A stretch of 64,000 nucleotides of DNA from Lenisia limosa (lineage: Eukaryota; Breviatea): assembly GCA_001655205.1 (NCBI GenBank), contig LPNZ01010514.1:25100-89099 (forward strand), given 5' to 3'. The notes below the pieces were generated by a model that worked only from the letters and a program-made list of their open reading frames with translations, was not told where the DNA came from and did not search any database. Both the position numbers and the translations under genes were made by a program. Positions 11,701 to 23,100 of the stretch are shown here, piece by piece. The first letter of the stretch is position 1. Every line of letters starts with the position of its first letter.

Positions 11701-14142
11701 AGAGCAAAACAAAGAGGTCTGTTCAATGTTCAACACTGTCTCAAATCCAACCATAAAAAATATTTCTGAATCAGAAGACCCAATTGACTTTTTCTTAGAG
11801 TAGAAGAACCTGGTAGACTCTACATTGTCAATATAATACAAAGAATTTGAGAAGACTAATCAAACCTTCGATAATCAAAGAAGTGGGGCAAACGAAGAAA
11901 TTCACAACATTTCCAGAGTACTGTGGAATATCCACAATGCCAATGATTGTCTTGCCATCGTTACTCAGGTAAGGCCACTACAGAATTAGCCTATCTTTCT
12001 GATAGTTGCTTCCATGGTAGCAATGCCTCATACCTCAATATCAGAAAATCCAAAGTGTTCTGCAGAAGACACAGAACCTGACATACCAATGGTATTTGTG
12101 ACCATCTCTAAAAAACATAACAAAAAGAGAAAACCTAACCCATCAAAAAAAAGCTTGAATCTCCCATTGTCTGGGTTTTAAAGATGTTCTTTGAACTATG
12201 AGCTGAAACGCGCAAAGGAGGATCTGAAAAGATAAGAGCAAAGTGGCCTTACATGCAAAAAGGGTGGAAGGAACATAGTCAGAATAATCATCAAGAATGC
12301 TGAGCCCCATATGGTAATAGTATACATCTGTTTGGGAACAGTTGACTGTGATTGAGTTTGGCATCGGCAAGAGGGTGTCACAATAGGATGGCAGGGAAGC
12401 AACTTTCTACCATGTAAATTGTGGGTGAAATTGAAAGAAACTACCACTGGTGTTGTGATCATAGCAGTATTAGCAGCACTGATATCTAAAGTTCCATTGT
12501 AGTTTGTTCCAATAACAATCAATTCATGGGCATCTGCAGGGTTAAAATGTCACAACATTGAAGTCATACTAGTGATGATACCAATTCGGTTGTCTTCAGT
12601 AACCGTGAAGCTAATTGCTTCATAGCTGGAAAAACTCTCCTTTAAAAAGTGACAACACAAAAATTCCCACCATCCTGAGAAGAGTGTCAGTTGATGATAC
12701 TCCGAACCCAGCCAGACGCGAGCGTTGACAGTTACAATACAGCATGCCATCTAAGCAGATTAATGTACAAAGACTATCTAACATACACAGTTAAAGATTT
12801 AGTCTCCTACCTGACTTAAGTACATAAAGAGTCTCTCCGAATATTTCAACCTGAGTGTGTTGGAAAACGTTCAGTAGGAATTGACTGCTTACCTGAACAA
12901 CGTTTTCTGCTAAGAGTGTCGGGTTAATTTGTTCTGCTCCTGAGTTGAATGGTGCCTCTCCAGAATAGAACAGCGTTTTAGAATCTGAAAAGGATAATAA
13001 AATGGAAATTGTACCTTACCAATGAAGAAGAGGTTTTTTATGGAGTTTGAATAAACTTCTTTTCTGTTTACATTTATGGTGGAAGCTACTTCCTCAACGA
13101 TAAGTGTCAAGTTAGGCTGAGCTCCTACACTTAGTCAAGAAGGAATCAGGACAGGTCATCAACAATCTCACTTACTCACCAATTCCGAAACGACCAGGGT
13201 TAAGTCCACTAAAATATGGTTTAGTTTCGATACCTAAAGGACAACAATAAATAAAAAAAAGTACTGGGGAGACAAACCTAGCCAAAGAGCAATGCCTCCC
13301 TCAAAGAGCTTGAAATCCGTCACAATATCAAGCGGAGTACTGGTAAAAGTGTTGATAGTATTGGTTGAAGAAGTCTATAATGTGAAACCCAATATTGAAT
13401 CCTATTGCCTACATAAACTGCCACTGATTGGGGTTTTCCTTTGAAATATAGAAAGTTATCGACTAGGGAATGAAATACAAAAGAGTGAACAAACCAGTAA
13501 TGGCAAAGACGGGATAGTCACCCATGATAGCCTGGGTTTTAAATATTGAACCAGGTAGCGCTGGAAGATAAGTATTGTCCGTAACAATTCTGGACCCTTT
13601 GCATCCCACGGTTTGCGAACTCCACGCTGCCAAAGAACTCATTTGCAATCGCGGTTTCCTCCGCACTCCCAATATCGTGGTGGACAATACTAAATAAACT
13701 GGCTAAACTCGTCAAATATGATCCGTATCCGATTTGAAAAACATATCACTAACAATTTGTCTCGATAAAAGCATCAGCATAACGAACATAAGTGATGTCT
13801 TCGTACAGGCCAACTGACCGCACTTTGTTTACCCTGAAAAATGAGACGAAAAAGGAACACTATTTAGTCCACTTACTTGGCTGAATCTAGCGCATATTGA
13901 GACAGTCCAAAAACATTTCCACTGTTCCGGCCATATGCTCCAAGTTCACGAGAAGTTGCTGCAGCACATGCCGCAACTGTTATTGAATTGTAAATGTGGT
14001 TCACTTGTGTATCATATCATATCAAGTCAGCAATCATATCTTATTATCTCATATTGATCTCATACTCTTGATTAACTTAGATTCTCTTCTTACCTATCAT
14101 TAACACTGCATAGAGATGAGTGAGGAGTTTGACTCGGTGCAT
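5785..14142 (-). CDS. Giant surface/membrane protein: signal peptide, RCC1-like ectodomain, GCC2/GCC3 Cys-rich repeats, multi-pass C-terminus
   Basis: The first exon (14142 downward) encodes a signal peptide (MHRVKLLTHLYAVLMIVAAC). The ectodomain has RCC1-like blades: GAYGRNSGNVFGLSQY (about 13950), DNFLYFKGKPQSVAVY (13450), FKLFEGGIALWLG (13270-13310), PYFSGLNPGRFGIG (13180), DGMLYCNCQ (about 12800) and ELIVIGTNYNGTLDIS (12480-12530). A long beta-rich stretch follows (about 12000-8700). A cysteine-rich block of GCC2/GCC3 or EGF-like type comes next, for example CVPCPKGTYSSGETCTKCPG (8400-8450) and CADGYVGHLCNSCKDGWY (7620-7690). The C-terminus (7000-5785) has several hydrophobic helices such as FLPVLLVVMTVLAHFIVPLL, RLLTVVVALTVFGQYSSVQ and LLTIFVLIVLASNVVFTAMI, then a short tail ending EGMWN and TAA at 5785. 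This layout resembles large protist surface proteins with TRP-like membrane domains. I infer an adhesion or sensing role; ligand unknown. Exon joins in the middle are provisional. Confidence 0.75.
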
Positions 14143-14531
14143 TTAAGCTTATATCAATAACACTGAATTTAATCTATAATACTCTTATAAATAATATAAT
14201 TCTTCAATTAACTACCATTTCCTTTAAATTTAAAAATCATATAAAGGTCTAGTGAGGATATACATCCCCCCAGGTATCATTTCGCTTCCCTGGACGCCGG
14301 CGGGTTATTCTCGGAAAATTAGTCCCTCTCCCCTGGCCCATCTCTCTCACCTCTCACCATAGAGAAAGATATTTGGAAAGGAGAATAAAGGAATTAAGAG
14401 AAGAAGCAGAAAGCTTGCTGCAGTGTTGTGTCAGGACTACTTCAGTAATATATGACGCAACTTTCGTAGCCAAGTCCCAGTCCCACAGTGCTCTTATTCC
14501 CTCCCTTAGAAGCAAATTTTAAAGAAAGAAA
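14143..14531. promoter_or_regulatory. Divergent promoter region, large membrane protein / HRD1
   Basis: These 389 bp lie between two start codons pointing away from each other, so both promoters must fall here. The left half is AT-rich; the middle (14280-14360) is unusually GC- and C-rich, and the right part is purine-rich. I cannot identify a specific promoter element. Confidence 0.5.
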
Positions 14532-16974
14532 ATGAAGAAGCTAATTGTATTAGCAGCAGGAGGATCCGTTGTTGGCCTTTCGCTTCTTTTCAATGCCAAT
14601 CTTCAAGAACATAAGCAATTCTATTTGGCTGCTGTGCATGTTTGGACATCCCAAATGGGTATTTTTGTAGGAGTTTGGATATATACTTATCTTTTAGCTG
14701 TTCACAGTTGCGGTAGCATCATTCCTATTTGCACTTTACAAGTTGATATCTTATCTTCTGTTCGGAACACTCAAATCTTTGGAAGTTGAGGTTTGTGGGT
14801 AAATTCCTTTTAAATAATGACCCTTTAGGTCATCCAAGACCAAATGAAGTACTCCATCATCGATACTGTCCTGGCACTCTCAATGTTCTCGTAAGAGTGT
14901 TGAACAATAGCTGGGTGGTTGAGGGTTTCACATGCTAATTACGTTCAGTGACGACCTTACGAACCCATTCTTCTTGCTACAACTCCAACTTTTGATGCAG
15001 TGTCGTTGTCTCGGATGGACTTTTAGATCACGAGTCGAATATGTACGATGTCATCATGGTTATGGCTTTTTTCTTTATCTCAGAGCAGAGAGCAGTTTTT
15101 GATATTGAGTCATCTGTTTAGTTTGACTGGATGCCAATGCACGGCCGTTGGAAACTGGTAAAGACCTTTATTCCTGGGGTTTGCACTTTTCTCCTCTCTG
15201 CTGGAATTGCGCTGACATATGGACTCCATGTGACTGGCTCACCAAGTTATGTTACCATGTTCCTCTTTGAGGTATTTGTGGGTGTACTTTATGTTCCTCT
15301 TGTTTCATTTATTTGTCTCATGATTCAAGTTCGTTCTTTTGGCGGTCGGAATGGTCTCCCAAATGAGTAAACTTTCGCTCTTTTCCATTGACGCAATAAA
15401 GGATAATTCATGGAGATCGAAGGTGAGCCTGCTTTCATTCATCCTTTTCTTTCTTATTTTTCTTATTTGGACTTCCCTATGTTTTGGAAAAAACTCTTTT
15501 GTTTTTTGGAATGAATGAAGCACATTACAATACTATTGGTTATTGTTGTTCACACCTCTAGACGTGGTTTGTGTCACTCAGTGACTTGACGTTTTCTTTC
15601 CATCTTCTGGCGCTTCACCTCTGCTACTTTGCTGTCCTCTACTCCTTCGGTCTTATGCCAATTCATTTGGTTCAGAGGACTTTCGGCGCTTTCTTGTTTG
15701 CCAAATAACTTATTTCTCCTGGTTGCTCTTCCATTTGACTTTTTAAGGAACTTTATGAGAATGCTGACAACTTTCATCCAGTACAACAGAGCCCTTATGT
15801 TCCTCAAGAAAAAGTGGGAAAGCAATGTAATTATAAAAAATTAATAAATCTTAGATAAATAGCGGTATGAGTTCACCCAACCATTTAGGATGATTTATTT
15901 TGTTCCAGCACTCACACTTATGTATTTGATGGGCTAAGAATTATATAATTTCCCCTCCAAATTCATTCTTAGATTCCCATTGGTAGCGGCGGAGGAGCTG
16001 GATGGTGAACCTTGTATTATCTGTCGAGATGACAATGACACATCGTCTCGCCGCCTTCCCTGTGGTCATGTCCTTCATACCACATGTCTGCAAATGTGGC
16101 TCGAAAAACAACAGGTCAGTGACTCAATTGTATCACCCAATACGACTTTCTATTTGCTTAGTAATGTCATATCCCTTAGCTTCAACTAATTGCTCTAGTC
16201 ATGTCCTCTTTGTCGTCGCTCGGTGTTCTCTGCCCCCATTCCACGAACCCCCTCACCTCACCAAGAACCAACTCATCCCGTCAGTCCTCCAGTTGTGCCG
16301 CCTCCCCCCGAAGTGACTGAAGTTCCCGTGGCTCATCCAGCCCCATCAAACACGCAGGTTGAAGGAGAAGTGAGTGTCTATTTGAAGTGTCTTGGTTCTC
16401 ATTTCCTTTCAGACTGAGGAGGTTTCGCACCCATCCGTACAAGAACAGCCAGAACCGCTGAGACCTCCCGTCCCTCTTCCTCCTTCAGGTTGCACAATTG
16501 ATTGTTTCTCGTCAATTATTGAACAATATTAAATGAGTTAAGTTTAACAACTATGGCAATTGATACGCTCACACAGCAGACTCTTCTCCAGCCGTCTCTG
16601 AGCCAGCCTCTCCTAAACCTTCGCTCTCCGAGCTCCGACAACTCCGAGCCTTGCGAATGCAATCTTCTCCCTCCCAGCCAGTTCCATCTGAAGAGCCCGG
16701 TCTTAGTTAGTGGATTATTGTGACAACTGCCTTGGTTTCTTGGAGTCTTACGCATCCCCCAGGTACACTTTCATCGATTTCGGGTCAGGACACATCCGTT
16801 AGAGCGCCGACGGCGTCGCCTTCTGGCTCCATGCTGGTGTTGGCACATCGTCTCGGAAGTGCGTGTGGAGCAGCAAGCTCAATGTTGGCAATGGCTGCCG
16901 AGGAGGATAAGGAAGCTCTGCATGTGATGTTGAGGGACCACGTGACTTCGATACAGGAGCTTATCGATAATTAA
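14532..16974 (+). CDS. HRD1: E3 ubiquitin-protein ligase HRD1/synoviolin
   Basis: HRD1 is the multi-pass ER ligase that ubiquitinates misfolded proteins for ER-associated degradation. The start ATG at 14532 opens a hydrophobic N-terminus with HKQFYLAAVHVW, matching the HQFYPTVVYL segment of animal HRD1. Later exons encode LFALYKLISYLLFGTLKSLE, DQMKYSIIDTVLALSMF, CLGWTFRSRVEYFDWMP and SDLTFSFHLLALHLC, the expected helices and loops in order. The RING-H2 domain (about 16000-16215) reads CIICRDDNDT..RRLPCGHVLHTTCLQMWL, an intron, then SCPLCRR, so the C3H2C3 ligands are present. The cytosolic tail is proline- and serine-rich and ends with EDKEALHVMLRDHVTSIQEL and TAA at 16972-16974. About ten short introns. 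It converges on SLX4 with only 152 bp between stops. Confidence 0.93.
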
Positions 16975-17126
16975 TCCGTCTCCTCTGTTTCTTTTGTTTT
17001 TTCTGCTATATATTTATTTTCTTGTTTCGCTTTTTAAACTGGTCTGAGGGTTTTTTGCCACTGTAAAGGGAAACTAAATAAATAGGAAGTAAATACCTCG
17101 AAATCAGTATAAAACGTGAAAAGAAA

Positions 17127-20100
17127 CTACTCATCCACCAAAAGGATTGCCTGCTCATCAGCGAACTTTACCCAGGCCTTCTTTCCCACTGCATATCCAG
17201 CCTTATGCGCCCGTAAACGCAACGTGCTGAGCGTAATCGGTAGAAATGTCACCGCTGCTACAAAGAGAGTGTCATCATTTCTGGGGGGGGGGGGTGNNNN
17301 NNNNNNNNNNNNNNNNNNNNNNNNNNNNNNNNNNNNNNNNNNNNNNNNNNNNNNNNNNNNNNNNNNNNNNNNNNNNNNNNNCTAGCAATTATACTATTTT
17401 AATGGTTACCATGAATTGAGACCTACTTTAAGAATTTGACCAAGACTTTGCGATCCTCATCACTGAGCTCGCCATGCACCCCCACGCGCTTGAGCGGTAC
17501 CTTCGCATATCAAAGAAAACGCAGAATATTGTGCTGCGTATCTCAATAGTGGTAGTTTTACCTTAGTCTTGGGAAGCTTGGGAAGAGTTCTTCGCTGTGT
17601 TGCTGGAGCTTCATCCTGCTGCCTCAAATTTGGATCTTTTCTAAGTGTTCTGTTAGAAAAGGAGATGAAGATGCAATACACTGAAATATTGTGATAAATA
17701 ACGTGAAATCGCTCATCATACCTGCCTTCTAGAGCGGCCTGTGCGGATTTGCCTAAAGAGAATAAACCCTTCTCAAGAAGGTATGGATGGGGCAAATGAG
17801 AAAAGTAAGGAGTGTTCTTTATCCAATTTGTGAGCTGAATCATAATTTTTCTCCTTTCCTTCTCCTTTACTTGGTCTTAGAAAACTGGTACAGTGTTTAT
17901 CTTGTCCATAGTTAACTCATAGATGCAAAGAGAAACTTCAATCCACCCTCGCAAACCGTAAACGGCATCCCAAATCTTTGGAAGGAGTTCCAGGGCTTGC
18001 TCGCGGCTCTCGTAATGGATACCGTACCTGAAACCGTGAATTTCAGAAATAAAACCGTAGCATGACAAATATTGGCTCATCTGTAAACGGGGTGACAGTG
18101 TCTGTTGTTAAAAAAATAGAAAGTGATAAAGTGGTATTGTTATGAACAAAACTTAAAATATTTTTCAAATACAAACACATTTTTATAGAGTCATTTGGCT
18201 AAGATATTTTTCACTCGGTGGCGCACCTTTGCAGCTGAAACTTCAGGTCCTTGTCGTTGAGACCGGCGTAGTCAGGCATCGTTCCGGCCTCCAGGTTGCC
18301 TGCCACTTCCAGCACAAGTTCGTCAACAACCTGCGGCACGGGTTCCTGAAGGGTCACAATGGCTTCATAACCAGGCAAATACACGCATCTCACTTTATTG
18401 CGCTGCCTTTTTGCCCGTTGTTTTGGTGAATCTGGGGGTACCTGGTGTGTCAAATCAGAGTGAGTCGGACAACTATCAACAGCTTGACTTCCAAACCATC
18501 TCATATTATATCATATTCATTTCATGATTTCAGCGAAGATTCACAAAATGACTCCTCCCACCTCCAAGTCATTATAAAATGGTTTGTCGTTCTTTAGAGC
18601 ATTTCTGTTCCTCCCCGTCATTCCTCGAAGTGTAAACACAGGTCTCCCGCCTCTTCCTCGGCCCCTCACACGGACCCAGTTTTTCTTTTCCGCCTCCTTG
18701 GCCGGTTTCTTCCGGGGTTCCTTTGGTGGCCGTCCCCGTCCGCGTCCTCGCACCCGGGTACCCCACCGGGTTTTCGGCATTGTTGCCCCTAGCGTGGGCG
18801 ATATGCTTCCGGACAACGACAAATCACTTGCAACAGAGCTGTTTCTCTCGTTTTGGCTCAAGTTGTCTTGGCTCGGATTGTAAGTCATCAGTGCGTCTTG
18901 TTGGCCGAAGCCTTGGGAGAAAGTCGGGATGGGATCGAATGGTGAATGTCTTGGGGAGGTATGGGGTGAAGATTGGTTTGGAGAAGAGAGCTGAGAGAAG
19001 GGCCGAGCCGACTCCGGCGGCGGCGATAGAGACAACTCCGGGGTACTGTTATCATGACAGGGGCTCCTCCGCCGTAACGGTAGGACATTTGGCTTTTTTA
19101 GAAGAACTATCGAGCCATCACTTGAAATTGCTGCAGCAATCTCATCGCTTTCCGACAGCTCTTGGCTACTCGGATCTGGATAATCCTTTTTCTTTTTGGT
19201 CTTCTTCCGAGGCTGGGCCTTTTTGCCGACAGCCACATCACTGAAATCGGAGTCGGAATCCGAACAACTGCCCACGACGCCGTATTTGATTAAACCCGTG
19301 ATCCGTACTTGGTTGTCACTCGACTCGGGAGTATCCGGCGGCGGAATATGCTGGGGGGACGCGGGGGTGGGGTACTGTTCTGGTGTACGGGCTGGATCAT
19401 CAAGATCGTGTTGGGAATGGAAGGTTGTGGTGTTAAACGGATCTTGAGATCCAAAGGGAGACTGTAATGGGGACTGGCTAATGTTAATCTTAATAGTTGC
19501 CCGGGTGCCCAGGGGGAGTGGGGAGGCTTTTAGACTTCCTTGGGACACGTCATCGAATCGGTCACTGTCGTCATCAAAAATTGGGTCACGTGACCGTTGG
19601 CGTCTCTTCAGAACCGACGCGGGAGTCTTGGCGATGATGGTGAACTGAATGGGATCATCTGTTGTATCAAACGCTCTGTCATCGAGTCTACGAATTGGCG
19701 GAGTGGACGGCCTGTGTGCGTTAATACTATGCCAAATGACAACGGGTTAGGGTAGGCTGAAGCTGAAGCTGAACGTTTACAAAAGATATTGTATGTTGTA
19801 TATTATATGATATAATCGATATATTAAATGTATAATATTCACTCAATTGTCATAATATCCACTGAGTGAGCATTATGAACTACCAACCCATACCAACATT
19901 TGGTCAGGATCATTTTCTTCCAGCATCAATTGAGTTGCAGCACCCATATGATCCCTTAAGGCATAGGCGTAATTCCGGCCAGTACTGGTCGGCAGGTCCG
20001 GAAGATGGATGGCGGAAGAGTCCACACCGCTCTCCTCCATATCCTCGTCTAGTTCCTCGTCTGGTGTTTCTAGGAGGAAGGTGAAGAACTGCTGATAATT

Positions 20101-23100
20101 TCACGTTGTCCATAAAGATGTTATGCATGCAAATCATATGAGTATAAACGACTCTATTACATGTACATGTATATGATATATATATAATATATAATATAGT
20201 ATAGTATATATCATATATAATATATCATATTAAACATACATATCATGCAATACATTTACATATTATATAATGATATTATATGACAAAATTATGATAAAGT
20301 ACTAATTATGTATATATCTAGTACATATATCATATGATATCTAGTAGTCTGATTCTAAACAAGTCCGGTAATATAATCACCTACAAAGGTGTCAGAGTGG
20401 AAAACAACCTTCCAACCTGGGCTGCTTTCTGGAGAAATGTGGGGTGAGAAGCAGGGTGAGGCAAATTCCTTTGATGACTTTGAACGGTCATCATCACTTG
20501 ACAACGATATCACGCCTTCTTCCTCCTCCTGATAGTCAACATTGGGAATATACAGTGTGCCTTGTTAAAAAAAAAAGATGCTATTTTTATATGATCATAT
20601 TAGTATTATAAAATAATATGTTATTGTAAATAGCTTACCTTGCTCTCTATAGGTTCAGGTGAAGCAAGTCTCTCTTGTTTGATATTAATAACTCTCTTCA
20701 AAGCCTCAGCATCAAATCCGTCATTTTCGTTAAGGTGGTCATCATGATCGCTTTGATCACTTTGATCTGGCTCATTACCGCTATCGGAGCCCGTAGTACT
20801 CGGGTCCAACGGCGGAATCTGAGGGTTGTGCATAGCCAGGGTTGGCGTGGGCGGAAGGGTCATGTGGGGAACAGGTGAGAAGTTGGCGTTGGGACGCGCA
20901 TTTGGCGTAACGTGCACAATTCGGACACGGGTTGGTGTGTAGAGCACAGTTTTATTGCTGGAAAATGGGAGATATCTGGACCCAGCCAGAGCTGGGATGG
21001 AAGGCTCCCTTAAAGGAGTTCGGCTTGCTGGGGGGGACTTGCTCACTAAACTGGGGGGAGGTGCTATCTAGGAGGATGAGAGTCATTATGTAGTACAATA
21101 TAAAATAATATGATACAACTCTTCTTATTGAGAAGATACGTACCCTTATGGTCAGAAGAAATCGAAGAAACAAACCTGGCTTGGAGCAAGGTTCGGACGA
21201 GGGAGAGGGTATGAGACACCAGGGAGGTCCGGGTCCTCTTGGAACTAAACACATTACATCATGACACGTCCAAGGGTCTAGTTACACCATAAGAGGAAGA
21301 GGCTCACCTTGCAAAGAAGCTGTGTGAAGTGTCGTGTTGTCTCAGCCTCAAAGTGCTTTTGATACCTGGATATTAGAAAATAAAGAAAATATAGCAATTC
21401 TTATTATCAACAACTTGGCCAAGCTCACTTCTCAGGATATGAAAGAAGACGCTTGAAGAGTATCCAAGATGCCCGAACTGCCGGCGTAACGTCGTCTTTA
21501 GTTCCAGTCTCTTTTGGGGTAACTTCTCTTTTGTGAGGCGGAGACACAGCTTCAGATGGCACCAAAGGGCCGACAGAATGGTTTTCATCAGACGCTTCAG
21601 GGATTATTTGGTCGTCATTATCCTGTGTCTCAATTAGAAGCAAGCTGTCTTCAACAGCAGTCGGAATAGGTTGTGACGAAGGGGCTGATGGTGGCTTTGC
21701 TGAAATAACCGGTGACGGGGAAATGATAAGTTCCACATCCGAGCCCTCTGAAATGCTACTCTCATGACGATCTTGATGGTTCGTGTCATTGTCAGGAGGG
21801 CTATTGGGAGTTTCAAAGGGGTCTGCACCAATTTCCTCCGAACTATCGCCTGAACCAGATAACGCACCAGTATCAATTTCTTCTGCTAACTCTCCACCAA
21901 TTACAGGAGAACTTTCGCGTGAACATTCTAGGATTTGTGGGGCTGGCAAGCATGTCATTTTCGGAGAAGGTTGCACGGTTGGCTCAGAGGGAGGCTCGAG
22001 TTGAAGGCTCGGATAGGAGTTTTCAGAGTCCCGGTCCGGGCTGAGTTCGATGATGTCATCATCAGGAGGATTACTTTGGGCCTTGAGGGGAGACAAAGAA
22101 GACCGCACTACTTCAGAATGGAGTGATAGGTTTTGATCCAATGATCGCTTTTCGGAGTGGGGTGACATATCAACAACGACTCCAGTTGGTAGACCCCCGG
22201 ATGATTTGGATTTTATTAACTTGTATTGGGGGGACACTGGGGGGGAGGGCGGGACGGAAGAAACATTTGGGAATGAGGAGATGATATTCTCGGGTTGGGG
22301 TGAGTCATAGGAGGATGGAATTTGGTCTGGCAGTGCAAGAGATGATGGGACCTGGGAAGGTGAGAGCTGTGTCTCAATTTGACTATCAACTCGTACCCCG
22401 GTTCGCCGTGGGAAATAACTTGGGCTTCGTGCATACCCTGGGACTTTGGAGGGTGACATGACGACGGGTTTGGTATTGCGAGAGCGAGCAGCAAGCTTGA
22501 CCAGTTCGTTACCGTTAGATCTCTGTTCAGTGCCAGCGGAATCGACAGTGGCAGCGACGGCGCGGTTGAGGAAGTTGTTGCTGGTCTTCATGGCAACGAC
22601 CTTGTCCTCAGCTTCGTTTACTTGCAGTTTCTGCGTTGACGTGTGCTGCTTTTGTGAATTGAGGAATGCGCTTCTCCGGGATTGTCTCAGTTCCTCATTT
22701 TTCTTCCGCTTCAGTTTGTACCTGCACGTTATTCGATAGTCATGGTGAATGTTTTTATGAAGATATGAAAAAAAAGGGAAAGAAGAATCAGACAAAGATG
22801 GAACCCACTTTTCATCAATGGCCGACTTGAGAGCAATATGAGCAGGATGTGGGGTGGTTAAGACCGTTTCAATGTCAACCGGCTTGCCCTAATATGTCAC
22901 CATAGATAAAAAGAAAGAGCCAAATACAGTTGACACTATGAATAACTCAAAGAGTAGAGCCCAGCTCCCACTGCCCACCTCCTTGACCATGGTGTCGATA
23001 TTACTCTGCACGCGAGCTTGGTCCATTCTAAACGCCGCGTCGATGTTAAGTCCGAGGTCCTCCTTCAAGTGTCGCGGGGTAATGGCGTTTCCCCTCAGAT

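Noticed and set aside
17877-18080. Separate gene ending with a stop after the IYELTMDKINTVPVF frame
   Set aside because: The exon reading RYGIHYESREQALELLP continues the SLX4 SAP-like segment, and the next exons lead into the SLX1-binding domain. The terminal frame is more simply intron read-through.
18541-19548. Stand-alone 335-residue AT-hook protein
   Set aside because: It is the longest open frame in the window, but it has no promoter spacing, lies between UBZ and SAP/CCD exons on the same strand, and fits the low-complexity middle of SLX4.
21425-22795. Independent 456-residue Ser/Pro-rich gene
   Set aside because: Same strand and compositional style as the flanking SLX4 exons, with donor/acceptor signals at both ends. 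Taken as SLX4 internal exons.
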